A DNA stretch of 64,000 nucleotides from Edaphobacter lichenicola (GTDB lineage Bacteria; Acidobacteriota; Terriglobia; Terriglobales; Acidobacteriaceae). The notes under the pieces are model-generated. The model searched no databases and was not told where the DNA came from. It saw nothing but the letters and a program-made list of their open reading frames with translations. The position numbers and the translations under genes were made by a program. Position 1 is the stretch's first letter, and the number at the start of each line of letters is the position of its first letter. The stretch is taken from contig NZ_CP073696.1 in NCBI RefSeq assembly GCF_025264645.1, positions 3,224,001-3,288,000 of the forward strand. Direction: 5' to 3'. Below, in pieces: positions 45,042-53,789 of the stretch.

Positions 45042-45737
45042 GTGGAACAGGGAAATAAGGTCCTTATCATCGAAGACGATGCAGGAATTCGTCAAAGCCT
45101 CTTCGAGACGTTGAGCGCGCTCGGATTCATGATCGGTGAAGCCGGCAATGGAGAAGAGGCTTTGGTGCGCCTGCGCATGGTCACCTACGACGCCGTACTG
45201 CTCGACATTAATATGCCCGGAATGGGAGGGATGGAGACATGCCGCAGAATCTTCGATGCGTACCCCCGGCTTCCGATCATCATGCTCACAGTACGCGATG
45301 ACGAGGAGGACAAGGTAGAAGCACTCGATGCTGGTGCACACGACTATGTGACGAAGCCCTTCCAGATCCGAGAATTAACTGCGCGGCTCCGTGCAGCTAT
45401 CCGCGCTTCCAAGACAACCGCCGCTCCCTCTGACTCTCTTATTGCCATCGGTGACCTCGCGCTTAATCCAGGCCGTTATCGTGTCGAAAAATTCGGACAG
45501 GAGGTTCACCTGACTCCGAAGGAGTTTGAAATGTTGCGTTATCTCATGGAACATGCCGGCCGGCCCATTCCTCATAGCCGTCTGCTCACCTCAATATGGG
45601 GTCCTGAGTATGGCAATGAACGCGAATATCTCCGCGTGCTGATCAACCAGCTACGGAAAAAAATTGAAGACGATCCTACTCGCCCCACTTATATCTTGAC
45701 GGAAAGCCATGTCGGCTATCGCTTTCGTGATGCTTAG
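45042..45737 (+). CDS. OmpR/PhoB-family response regulator (KdpE-like)
   Basis: 231 residues. The receiver has KVLIIEDD acidic pocket, phosphoacceptor Asp in AVLLDINMPG, Thr in IIMLTVRDDE and Lys in VTKPF. The C-terminal winged-helix domain ends GYRFRDA. GTG 45042 with GGAGAGG at 45031-45037 is the best start; it gives a one-nt gap from the kinase stop. No kdpFABC genes are nearby, so the regulon is unknown and could include the divergent receptor. Confidence 0.92.
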   Translation: MEQGNKVLIIEDDAGIRQSLFETLSALGFMIGEAGNGEEALVRLRMVTYDAVLLDINMPGMGGMETCRRIFDAYPRLPIIMLTVRDDEEDKVEALDAGAHDYVTKPFQIRELTARLRAAIRASKTTAAPSDSLIAIGDLALNPGRYRVEKFGQEVHLTPKEFEMLRYLMEHAGRPIPHSRLLTSIWGPEYGNEREYLRVLINQLRKKIEDDPTRPTYILTESHVGYRFRDA

Positions 45738-46131
45738 GACGTTTACCTTCAGATAAGGCATCCCAATCCCCGCTCTTCATAGCCAGAGCGACATCTGGCC
45801 GGAGGACCAAAGACCACCGGAATGACGTGGTTCGCGCAGCTTTGGTTCGACGAGGTTTGCATAATGCTTCAGCAGGCCAGAGGACATGCTGCTCGATTCC
45901 CCGAACAATACGATTCCACCAGCTCCGGCAGAATCGGTCGATTTGGGTTGAGCGATACGACGCGTGGTCTTCCGGAATATGAGCTAGCTCTGGGGTGAGG
46001 GGCAGCCGTTGGCATGAGCGGCTTTTAATAAAAACATATGCTAGCGAGCTGGGTGTGCTTGCTACTATGAGACACTCTAGGTCCCAGCAACGAAGCCATT
46101 TAAACGGAATGATGGAGGGTGTTCAGAAGCC
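45738..46131. other. Intergenic gap before efflux operon
   Basis: About 390 nt without a convincing gene. It contains a 14-mer, TTGAGCGATACGAC (45948-45961), that recurs at 33610-33623, and presumably the efflux promoter. Confidence 0.4.
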
Positions 46132-47259
46132 ATGATTAAACGCGCTGTCGTCCCGATTGTGGTGCTTGGGATAGCAATAGCTCTTTTTTTTCTCATTCGA
46201 AGTCACTGGACAAGAGACGAGGTTGGGGCTGGAGTTCAAAAGACGGATGATGCGTACGTGCGGGCAGACCAAACACCTTTGAGTACCCGTATCAGTGGGA
46301 CCGTACGGCGCGTATCCGCGAATGACTATCAGGCAGTTAAGGCAGGACAACTACTCGTCGAGTTGGATGACGCTGACTACCAGGCAATCGTCAAGGAGGC
46401 TGAGGCCGCGCTGGAAGCCGCGAAGGCTGAATACTCCGGGAACCAGGATGCAAAGCGTGCTGCGGATGCCAATGTAGCTGCAGCCGAGGCCGGTATAGAA
46501 CAAGCACAGGCGGCAGTCGCCGCGGCGCACGCAGGCATCGCCGCAACACAGGCAAATGTTGACGAGGCGGAATCGGAGTTCGCCCGGCAACAGGCCTTGC
46601 TCAACAACAAAGCGGCAACGAAGCAGCAATTTGAGCAAGCGCAAGCGACACGATTAGGTGTAGAAGCAGGTCTGCAAGGACATCAGACCGATCTCGCGAG
46701 AGCTCAGGCCACTGCAGCAAGCGCCAAGGCGGCCCTGGCCGGCGCGAAGCAGCAGCGATCCGGATTGAATGCAAAAGACTCTGTATTACTCGCTCAGATA
46801 GCAGCAAAAAAAGCCGCCATTACCGTCGCGCAAGTCAACCTCAGCTACACGAAGATCTTTGCACCGTCCGACGGTTCCGTTGGGGAGTTTCGTGTCCATC
46901 CGGGACAATTGGTTGGAGCCGGCGTTCAAGTCGTCGACCTCGTACAAAGCGGCGTTTGGATTCAGGCAAATTACAGGGAGACCCAACTCGGACATGTTCG
47001 CCGAGGCGACAACGTGGATGTACGGATCGACGCTCTTCCATCCGTATCTTTCCGCGGCCATGTCGAAGAGGTTTCGCCGGCGAGTGGATCGCAGTTTGCC
47101 CTCCTGCCGCCGGATAACGCAACGGGAAATTACACCAAGGTTGTCCAACGCATTCCGGTCAAAATCGTGCTGGACCAAAACTCTGCGATCGAACAACTAC
47201 GACCTGGTTTCTCTGCTGAGGTCGAAATCCATCCTTCTGGCAGCTCTGCTGCGAGGTAA
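46132..47259 (+). CDS. EmrA/HlyD-type membrane fusion protein
   Basis: 375 residues: one N-terminal transmembrane helix (VVPIVVLGIAIALFFLI), a biotinyl-lipoyl-like half (TRISGTVRRVSANDYQAVKA), a long Ala/Gln-rich coiled coil (about 85-200), the second lipoyl half (YTKIFAPSDGSVGEFRVHPG) and a beta-barrel (RGDNVDVRIDALP). It bridges an inner-membrane MFS pump to an outer-membrane channel. It is the first gene of a three-gene efflux operon, eight nt before the pump gene. Confidence 0.92.
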   Translation: MIKRAVVPIVVLGIAIALFFLIRSHWTRDEVGAGVQKTDDAYVRADQTPLSTRISGTVRRVSANDYQAVKAGQLLVELDDADYQAIVKEAEAALEAAKAEYSGNQDAKRAADANVAAAEAGIEQAQAAVAAAHAGIAATQANVDEAESEFARQQALLNNKAATKQQFEQAQATRLGVEAGLQGHQTDLARAQATAASAKAALAGAKQQRSGLNAKDSVLLAQIAAKKAAITVAQVNLSYTKIFAPSDGSVGEFRVHPGQLVGAGVQVVDLVQSGVWIQANYRETQLGHVRRGDNVDVRIDALPSVSFRGHVEEVSPASGSQFALLPPDNATGNYTKVVQRIPVKIVLDQNSAIEQLRPGFSAEVEIHPSGSSAAR

Positions 47260-47267
47260 CGTTATCC

Positions 47268-48884
47268 ATGTCAGAAGCGCCACAGGAGAATGCAAGCGGG
47301 CGAACCTATAACCCCTACTTCGGGGTTGCCGGAGTTCTGCTTGGCGCAGCGCTTGCTACCTTTCTAGGCCGTCTGCTGAGCGTGGGTATTGCCGACTTGC
47401 GCGGCGCACTCCATCTTGATTTCGATGCAGCGTCGTGGATAGGCACCTCGTACAACATGGGGCTTATGTTTATCGGGCCGTTCTCCGTCTATCTAGGAGG
47501 CCTGCTCGGTCCACGACGTGTTCTCCTGGCATGCGCCGCGATCTTTAGTGTTCTCTGCGCCTTCTTGCCATTGGTGACACATTTTTCAACGCTTATCACT
47601 CTTCTGGTTTTAGCAGGACTGACAGCGGGGACGTTCTATCCGCTGAGTCTGTCTTTTATCCTCCGGAATATCCCGCAACGCTATGCACTCTACGGCATCG
47701 CCGCATATGCCGTCGATATTGTTGTCTCGACCCATATTGCCCACTCGTACGAGGGATGGTTCATGACTTCGCTGTCGTGGCGCTGGATCTTCTGGACAGA
47801 CGCCTGCCTCACGCCGTTGATGATGATCTTCATCTATCTCGGTATTGCTCCCCAGCCATTGCCTCAACCGAAGCCCGGACAACCGAAGCCATCCTGGCGT
47901 GGCTTCCTGTACTTCAGTGTGGGCGCGGCGCTGGTCTATGGAGCTCTCGATCAGGGGCAACGGCTGGACTGGTGGCGTTCAGGGACCTTCGTCGCTCTTA
48001 TCGTTACCGGCACGTTTCTTATTGTTTGCGCTGCGGTACGGCATTTCATGCTGCCAAACCCGCTGCTCAATTTTCCTTTTATCCGCCGGCGCAATCCGTT
48101 GCTGATGGCATTCGTGCTTGTCTTTTTCCGGTTTATGCTTCTCTCTGCCGTCGTCGTCGTCCCCAGCTATCTGGCAAGCGTTCAGAGCTACAACAATCAA
48201 GAAGTTGGTCCGGTACTGTTGTGGCTTGCGATCCCACAGATCTTTGCCGGCCTCTTCGCCGTTTATCTCTTGGGCCGAATCGACAATCGCATTATCCTTG
48301 GCTCGGGTTTCGCTCTGATGGGGCTTGGTTGTTTGATGAATGCCAGTCTTTCGTCCGCGTGGTCGGGAACAAACTTCATGATGAGCCAGCTGGTACTCGC
48401 GCTGGGAGAAGGTCTTGCATTCAACGGATTGGTTGGGTCGCTCATCCTGGACATTCTGAACTCTGGCGCGATGAGCCGGGGTATTGATCTTCTGACGTTT
48501 TCTGGTTTCTTCCAGACGGTACGTCTTCTCGGCGGAGAAATTGGATCCACGTTCATGCAGCACTTCCTGCAGACTCGCGAGCAGTTCCATTCCAATATGG
48601 TGGGCCTGCATGTGCAAGCGGGTTCGTCCGCTACCAATGAACGAATCGCCGCCCTCACCGCAGCGATGGGGGCGCAGGCCAGTAGCCACGATGTCGCGTT
48701 GGGACGCGCGTCAGTGTTACTTGCTCTGACTGTTCGTAAGCAGGCCTTCACTCTGGCGATAACCGATTGTTTCTTACTGCTGGCTTGCGCATCTGTCGCA
48801 TGTCTGGTGATTATCTCCTTCCTAGGACCTCTGAAGGTTCAGTACAAACAGCTACTTGCTTCCTTGAAAGCTCAGAGGGCATGA
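47268..48884 (+). CDS. EmrB-like MFS transporter (DHA2 family)
   Basis: 538 residues with about 14 predicted membrane helices, typical of DHA2 drug/proton antiporters. GPFSVYLGGLLGPRRVLLAC resembles the loop 2-3 MFS motif, and LWLAIPQIFAGLFAVYLLGR is a later helix. It probably exports toxic compounds, with the neighbouring fusion protein and outer-membrane channel. The stop overlaps the start region of the TolC-like gene. Confidence 0.9.
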   Translation: MSEAPQENASGRTYNPYFGVAGVLLGAALATFLGRLLSVGIADLRGALHLDFDAASWIGTSYNMGLMFIGPFSVYLGGLLGPRRVLLACAAIFSVLCAFLPLVTHFSTLITLLVLAGLTAGTFYPLSLSFILRNIPQRYALYGIAAYAVDIVVSTHIAHSYEGWFMTSLSWRWIFWTDACLTPLMMIFIYLGIAPQPLPQPKPGQPKPSWRGFLYFSVGAALVYGALDQGQRLDWWRSGTFVALIVTGTFLIVCAAVRHFMLPNPLLNFPFIRRRNPLLMAFVLVFFRFMLLSAVVVVPSYLASVQSYNNQEVGPVLLWLAIPQIFAGLFAVYLLGRIDNRIILGSGFALMGLGCLMNASLSSAWSGTNFMMSQLVLALGEGLAFNGLVGSLILDILNSGAMSRGIDLLTFSGFFQTVRLLGGEIGSTFMQHFLQTREQFHSNMVGLHVQAGSSATNERIAALTAAMGAQASSHDVALGRASVLLALTVRKQAFTLAITDCFLLLACASVACLVIISFLGPLKVQYKQLLASLKAQRA

Positions 48885-50320
48885 TGCCAATGAACAGACG
48901 ACGCCAAAGGACGCGCCCACTCTATCGGATCTTGAGCGGCTCTTCGCGTTTTGACGCAGTTCTCATCGCATTAACTTTCTGTTTCCCTTTGGCTGCTTGC
49001 GTAGCTGCGCAAGACAAGGAAGCAGCCAATCCGGAAGGTGCCGTAAGACCCACGGTATCGCTAACTCTTCCCAGGGCTATCGAGATGGCCATGCAGCAAA
49101 ATCGCCGTCTCAAACTTGCCAATCTATCGGTGGCCGAGAGCGAGACGAAACGGAGCATCGCTCGATCGGACTACTATCCGCATATCAGCAATCAGTCGAC
49201 AGCTCTTTATCTCACGCAGCTTGAGGGTGTTGTCATTCCTGCCGGAGCATTTGGAAGTCCAACCCTTACAGGTCCCATTCCCAGTCAGTCACTCCGGCTT
49301 GGCCAGGGCGCGCAGGCAGCTTATACAAGCGGCACGGGCCTGGTCCAACCGTTCACGCAGATGTTCAAGATTCATGCAGGCGATCGAGCGGCAACAGCGG
49401 ATGTTCAAATCGCTCGCATCAACGAAACCGATGCGGAAAATTCAATCTCGCTGCTCGTCCATCAGCTGTATTTCAACATCCTCACGGCACAGGCGCATCT
49501 GGATGCTGCAAAACGGTCCGCGTCCGCGGCTTCTATCAACGAATCGGAGAACACACAGGCAGTCACCGAGGGCAAGTCCCTCGATGTGGCGACCTTGCAG
49601 GCACACGCTGCCTATCTTGATCGTCAACAAACCGTGCTTACCCAACAACTCGCGATTGATGATGCGATGCTCCAGTTCGATGATGTCCTTGGGTTGCCAC
49701 TCGGAACCAGATTGATTCTTGACGGCGAGTCCTTGGGACTACCGCCGATGCTGCCTTCTCGTTCCGAGGCGATTGCTGCGTTCAAAGCAAGTAACACCAA
49801 AGTGCTGTCTGCCAGGCAAACAGTGGAGAAGGCAAAGGCTGCGGTGTCCGCCGCACACGACGCTTATATTCCCGATATCAGTGGAATGGCGCGCTATAGC
49901 TATCAGAGCGGCGTTCCATTCCTGGTCCACAACTTCGGTACCTTCGGAGGGTTGGTCAGCTACGACCTCTTCGACGGCGGCGCGCGGGAGGCAAAGCTCA
50001 AACAGGCGAAGATTGAACTGCAAATGGCAGAGACTCAACTGCAACAGACAGAGTCGGACGTTGCTATCCAGATCTCTGCGGCTTACGACAAAACCGAGCA
50101 GCTTCAACAGCTCGTGTCTGTCGTAGACGAGGCTCTCACGGCTAGAATCGAAGCCTCTCGGATCAGCGCTCAGCGAGTAGCGCAAGATGCGGAACTGGCA
50201 TCCAGTGCCGCCAAGGATGACGCGGCCGTGTATGACACAAAGGCATCTTTGTTGGAAGCAAGGTTAGGTCTCTTTTTCGCTGAGGACAATATCCTGCAAA
50301 TGCTGGGTCATCGTCCGTGA
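48884..50320 (+). CDS. TolC-like outer-membrane efflux protein
   Basis: 478 residues with a hydrophobic signal (LIALTFCFPLAACVAAQ), possibly a lipoprotein signal. Two outer-membrane-factor repeats are present: LTLPRAIEMAMQQNRRLKLA and the long helices with YFNILTAQAHLDAAKRS and GLVSYDLFDGGAREAKLKQA. It forms the exit duct of the tripartite pump. Three in-frame ATGs lie at 48881, 48884 and 48890; AGAGGG sits best for 48884 or 48890. The start overlaps the MFS stop, showing coupling. Confidence 0.88.
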   Translation: MPMNRRRQRTRPLYRILSGSSRFDAVLIALTFCFPLAACVAAQDKEAANPEGAVRPTVSLTLPRAIEMAMQQNRRLKLANLSVAESETKRSIARSDYYPHISNQSTALYLTQLEGVVIPAGAFGSPTLTGPIPSQSLRLGQGAQAAYTSGTGLVQPFTQMFKIHAGDRAATADVQIARINETDAENSISLLVHQLYFNILTAQAHLDAAKRSASAASINESENTQAVTEGKSLDVATLQAHAAYLDRQQTVLTQQLAIDDAMLQFDDVLGLPLGTRLILDGESLGLPPMLPSRSEAIAAFKASNTKVLSARQTVEKAKAAVSAAHDAYIPDISGMARYSYQSGVPFLVHNFGTFGGLVSYDLFDGGAREAKLKQAKIELQMAETQLQQTESDVAIQISAAYDKTEQLQQLVSVVDEALTARIEASRISAQRVAQDAELASSAAKDDAAVYDTKASLLEARLGLFFAEDNILQMLGHRP

Positions 50321-50450
50321 CGAAGTGAACTTCGTAATCACACTTCGCGAAGGTCACTCGTATTCCAAACTCCCGCAACCGTTTGCTGACGGAGTACGCC
50401 TTCGGGCTGAGAGCCGTGGGTTGGATGCAGTTCGCATGTGGCGCGAAAGA

Positions 50451-50474
50451 GTACATCTCAGAGTCGAAAAATGG
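50451..50474. repeat. 24-bp near-palindromic repeat, copy 4 (diverged)
   Basis: GTACATCTCAGAGTCG then AAAAATGG matches the same family as the copies at 33931, 35331 and 36554, with a worn right arm. It directly precedes the larger repeat. Confidence 0.5.
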
Positions 50475-50477
50475 CAC

Positions 50478-50704
50478 CCGTTTTTTGAGCGAGTTATCTG
50501 AAAGTTGTGCAGTTTTTTTTCAGGCGGGGCGTTGTGGTGTTTTACAGGGGGTTTTGCGAAAAAGAGGGTGTTTCGAGATGGTTTTTGATGGTAAAAACGT
50601 GGTGAATTGCGTGGTAGATGTGGTGTTTTCGTGGTCACTTATTCGGGATGGAATCGTGCGCCAGGTTTTCGGGGTTTATTTTTTTGGCTTCCCGTTTTGG
50701 GAAT
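50478..50704 (+). repeat. Interspersed repeat copy 2 with phased GTGGT array
   Basis: Second copy of the element at 33701-33898. It contains GTGGT/ATGGT at 50579, 50588, 50599, 50611, 50620 and 50631; the 11, 12, 9 spacing matches copy 1. Its right part forms the 3' end of the HAD-like reading frame. The 314-nt gap after the efflux operon otherwise holds nothing. Confidence 0.75.
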
Positions 50705-51138
50705 GCGGAGGCTAGAGGGGATCTTGTGAGAACGTCGGATTCGTTCGAAGTTAGATCTGGGTCGGAGATGTTGGCGATCTTCATGTAGGTGTCGAGGTCG
50801 GCTTTGTCGGTGGAGGAGGCGAGGGCGGTGCGGATTCCGGATTGTTTGAAGCGGAGGAAGAGGTCGCGCACGCGGGCGAAGGGTTTGACCTGCGCGAAGT
50901 AGTCTTGATGGAAGAGGAAGCTGCGGTAGGTCTTGAGGGGCTCCTCGACCATGGGGCGTTTCCACCAGGGGACGAAGACGGGGATGAGTTGGTCGCCGCC
51001 TTTGCCGATCTGTTTGCGGAGGGTTTCGATGTCGAGGGGGATGTCGATGACGGCGAAGGCGTCTCTCCATGCGGCGGCGTGGAGCCAGTTGCTTTCGACG
51101 AGGGTTCCGTCTATGTCGGAGAGGACGGCTTCTACCAT
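50635..51138 (-). pseudogene. Truncated HAD-superfamily phosphatase (phosphoglycolate phosphatase-like)
   Basis: ATG 51138, with AGGTGG upstream, begins a HAD hydrolase: nucleophile motif LSDIDGTLVES, the cap region (WLHAAAWRDAFAVIDIP) and motif II in TALASSTDKADLDTYMK. Where motifs III and IV (Lys and DD) should follow, the sequence changes to FPKREAKKINPENLAH, which is encoded by the interspersed repeat. The frame is only 167 codons against about 220 usual. It looks like a phosphatase gene that lost its 3' third to a repeat, so it is probably inactive. Confidence 0.75.
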
Positions 51139-51220
51139 GTGACCCACCTTTTGGAGTGTAGATGGTGGGTTAGATGCGGTTCGTGCTGTCGCAGTAATGC
51201 CTACACATGCGGTGGGACTG

Positions 51221-52084
51221 CTACAAAACGTCAGGAAGTTTTGCGGGCGGAGACTCACGAAGAGAAACATGATCTAGGCGAAAAAACTTTAGTCTTTTCG
51301 CTTCGTAAATGCTGAAATCTTTATCAGAGATAGCCTCGCATTCCCTCAATTCGATTCCTACCCAAGCGTTATTGGAATCCCGAAATTCTCTTTCTAGTTG
51401 CTGCCTAAGCAATATCACGCATCTTTGAGCTACTTCATCCGACTTGTCAATATCGGACGAATAGATCACATATACCCACAACTCGTATAATTCGTGGTCA
51501 TCTTCAATTTCGTCCTGTGGGTCGTAGTCGAGAAATATTCCTAATATTGAGTGCGGATTTCTTGCACCAGTACGGGCCAGAGCCTTTCTAATCTTGTCGC
51601 CTAAGCGATCTAAGAACGCATTTGGAAATGCAGCTCTCTTGTACCGTGCGGCGAGCCAGTGGCTGAGCGAGTTGCTTTCGTCGGGTGCAAGCACGACCCC
51701 AGAAAACGGTTGGAATCCTTCCAACGCCTTCTTGTCTATGTTGCGCTTCTTAACGGCGTGTAGTTCCAAACAGGCAGGCTTTCCATCTCTGAATGCCTCG
51801 AGGTGCAGGATACGGGTGCTCTTCGAATGACAGAAATTATCAAGGCATTGGTCGATAAAGTAGGCTTCAACTATTTCTGCAAAAGGCTCTTTTTGCAAGT
51901 CACGTTCTGCGAGATCGCAATCGTGTGAAACGACAACAAAAACACGATCGTTTTCATCTGCGGTTGCGGGTCCCAGTTTCAAAGATTCAACGCAATCAGG
52001 AGACAAAATGCTTCCTTGTCTCCAAGGAGTCTCCCGTGCCTCGATTGAAGGACTAGATTCCGGAGTGTGATTAGGCGCGCTCAA
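51221..52084 (-). CDS. Unknown protein with SHDCDL motif, third gene of coupled operon
   Basis: 287 residues, soluble, no signal peptide. Conserved-looking parts are TPWRQGSILS near residue 20 and FVVVSHDCDLAERDLQKEPF near 50-70, with His, Asp and Cys close together, suggesting a metal- or catalytic site. The C-terminal half has ELWVYVIYSSDIDK and a long charged tail. I know no named family. The start is probably TTG 52084, overlapping the previous gene's stop by 14 nt, so translation is coupled. It is the last of a three-gene operon. Confidence 0.7.
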   Translation of the reverse strand: MSAPNHTPESSPSIEARETPWRQGSILSPDCVESLKLGPATADENDRVFVVVSHDCDLAERDLQKEPFAEIVEAYFIDQCLDNFCHSKSTRILHLEAFRDGKPACLELHAVKKRNIDKKALEGFQPFSGVVLAPDESNSLSHWLAARYKRAAFPNAFLDRLGDKIRKALARTGARNPHSILGIFLDYDPQDEIEDDHELYELWVYVIYSSDIDKSDEVAQRCVILLRQQLEREFRDSNNAWVGIELRECEAISDKDFSIYEAKRLKFFRLDHVSLRESPPAKLPDVL

Positions 52085-52688
52085 AGATGGCCGGAGTTAA
52101 AATCTCATCGATCGTAGTGGATTTTTGTTCCCGTGCCCTTTGCGATCCGAGCATTTCGAATCGAGATTTCTGAGGAAGTGCCGAGATTTGCTTGAGCGAT
52201 TCCAGACTTTCTTCGAAGCTTTGTCCTGTCTTAATTCCTTTGACGAGAGCGCGACCCGAAATAAGAGCCGGCCGCCTAGAAGGCGCAACGCCAAAGTTAT
52301 TTTCTGATTCTCTAAGAGAATCAGCGTACAAAGCGAGTGTTTCAATCCTCATTGCTATTTCTGCCTTTGGCGTGCTTCCGTTGAGCCAATCGTAAGCTGC
52401 GGTTCTTGAGACGCCGAAGATCTCTGCGAGTTCTGACATTTTGAAACCGAATGTATCGCGAACCTTTAGAAGGCTTTCGGCAGTGCTCCGATAATTCTTA
52501 TGTGATTTTCTTCCCACTACACGAATAATCGGCGTCGGAGAGAAATCCGCTAGTCCCACTACGGCTTGTGAGCTATACGTTCCTGCTGTTCCCGCCAATA
52601 TCAAGTAAAGCGGCGCTAGTAGTACAGCCGAACTAGCAACTCGTGTTGTGATCTCAGGGAGACGCGGGGTAATACAAGTTGTCGTCAT
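52071..52688 (-). CDS. Putative membrane-anchored XRE-type HTH protein, second gene of operon
   Basis: 205 residues. A hydrophobic stretch near the N-terminus (ASSAVLLAPLYLILAGTAGTY) could be a transmembrane anchor. Residues 68-120 form a helix-turn-helix: LLKVRDTFGFKMSELAEIFGVSRTAAYDWLNG. The tail is charged. ATGA overlap (ATG 52688 with the upstream TGA) and overlap with the downstream gene show tight coupling. It may autoregulate the operon through the tandem repeats upstream, or act as an antitoxin-like partner; neither is proven. Confidence 0.75.
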   Translation of the reverse strand: MTTTCITPRLPEITTRVASSAVLLAPLYLILAGTAGTYSSQAVVGLADFSPTPIIRVVGRKSHKNYRSTAESLLKVRDTFGFKMSELAEIFGVSRTAAYDWLNGSTPKAEIAMRIETLALYADSLRESENNFGVAPSRRPALISGRALVKGIKTGQSFEESLESLKQISALPQKSRFEMLGSQRAREQKSTTIDEILTPAIFERA

Positions 52689-53485
52689 ATAGACGTTCTT
52701 CTCCAGGTGTCTTCTGCTGTTTGAGTGATGCCAGCATAGAAAGCGTCTGTTAGATCTTCTTTCAAAGCGGTAAACCGTTTCTCGATTTCGTGCAGATCGA
52801 ATTTGAAGCGATCTTGTTGAGTTCTGTCATTATCTAATACTGCGTGCATTCCCTTGACGGTCTGAAACCGATCCATCATCTTCAACTGAATGGGGTAAAG
52901 ATCGAAAGGCACTCCAAGCCCACTGCTTTCCGGTCCCAGAATCACTACCCTTGCTACGAGAACGCCCCCTTCTTTCTGAATTACTGTTTCGGTCATGGTG
53001 TGGCGAAGCGTTCCTTTAAATGTTTGAGAGAAGCCAAGTAAATTCGATTTGAGATAGGTTGCTACAGTTTCGTTCTCTCTAGGAATGATCGCGTCTAACG
53101 TTCTCAGTCCGATAGCTTGTACATAATCCAGCCCAACAATCTCATGAACTATCTCAAGCCCTTGAAGGAGCGAGTGCCTTAGCTCATCTGACGTTTCGTA
53201 GTCTGTCGTTTGAAAAAAAAGGCTGTTCGGAAGCAACACGTAGCCCGATGTCTTTTCGAAATTGACAAACTGCCACCGAGTGGTTTGGGACTGCTGAAGG
53301 CTAGGATCTGGCGAGGCCGCGTTGATTTGAAAAGTTTTTTGCTCTCCGCGACTGAAGTCGACGTACTTTTTAGCACGCATCTTTTCTTGGATAGCGTCTA
53401 CGAACTTTTCCATACCGCGGATTTCATTGAAGGTAACTTGGGAAGCCGCAAAAAAGATTGGCGGGTTAGACATTTTTTCAGCCAT
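52685..53485 (-). CDS. TIGR04255-family protein, first gene of operon
   Basis: 266 residues. The opening NPPIFFAASQVTFNEI, the TTRWQFVNF and VLLPNSLFFQTTDYETSDEL segments and YVQAIGLRTLDAI fit the TIGR04255 family, described only as sporadically distributed. No signal peptide or membrane segment is seen. ATG 53485 with GGAG is chosen; the frame is open to GTG 53506. It overlaps the next gene by four nt (ATGA). The sporadic family, the HTH partner and the island context suggest a defence or stress-module role, but that is inference. Confidence 0.75.
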   Translation of the reverse strand: MAEKMSNPPIFFAASQVTFNEIRGMEKFVDAIQEKMRAKKYVDFSRGEQKTFQINAASPDPSLQQSQTTRWQFVNFEKTSGYVLLPNSLFFQTTDYETSDELRHSLLQGLEIVHEIVGLDYVQAIGLRTLDAIIPRENETVATYLKSNLLGFSQTFKGTLRHTMTETVIQKEGGVLVARVVILGPESSGLGVPFDLYPIQLKMMDRFQTVKGMHAVLDNDRTQQDRFKFDLHEIEKRFTALKEDLTDAFYAGITQTAEDTWRRTSI

Positions 53486-53505
53486 GGCTCTCCACAGTGT
53501 ACACA

Positions 53506-53541
53506 CTTGACAGTCGCTTTACACTTGACAGTGACTTTACA
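53506..53541 (-). promoter_or_regulatory. Two tandem 18-bp operator-like repeats
   Basis: Read on the operon strand, TGTAAAGTCACTGTCAAG (53541-53524) is followed without a gap by TGTAAAGCGACTGTCAAG (53523-53506). They match at 16 of 18 positions and end 20 nt before the first start codon. This is a good site for the HTH protein of the operon. Confidence 0.65.
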
Positions 53542-53547
53542 TTGCAT

Positions 53548-53765
53548 TTATTCGACTGTCACGCTCTTGGCCAGGTTTCTGGGTTGGTCTACGTCGCAGC
53601 CTCGGCGGACGGCTATGTGGTATGCGAGGAGTTGGAGGGGGACTACTTCGAGGATGGGTAGGAGTAGTTCGGGGGCCTGGGGGATGTAGATGGTCTGCTC
53701 GACGAGCTGGCTGATCTCGGTGTCGCCTTTGGTGGCGATGGCGATGGCGCGGCCCAGAGCGGGCC
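53548..53765 (-). pseudogene. glmS: 5'-truncated glmS remnant (C-terminal 65-70 codons)
   Basis: On the reverse strand this encodes [20 protein letters not shown] through [21 protein letters not shown] and a TAA stop, the same C-terminus as intact glmS at 56053. DNA similarity is high in the middle, with synonymous differences near the stop. Homology ends near 53765, where a base insertion and sequence change occur. It cannot make an enzyme. It is the displaced end of glmS or a donor-derived copy left by insertion of the intervening 2.3 kb. Confidence 0.85.
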
Positions 53766-53789
53766 GCGATCTTAGGAGGGAACGCAGGC

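Noticed and set aside
50383..50715. Small ORFs inside the interspersed repeat
   Set aside because: They arise from repeat DNA, have no ribosome sites and differ in frame between the two copies.
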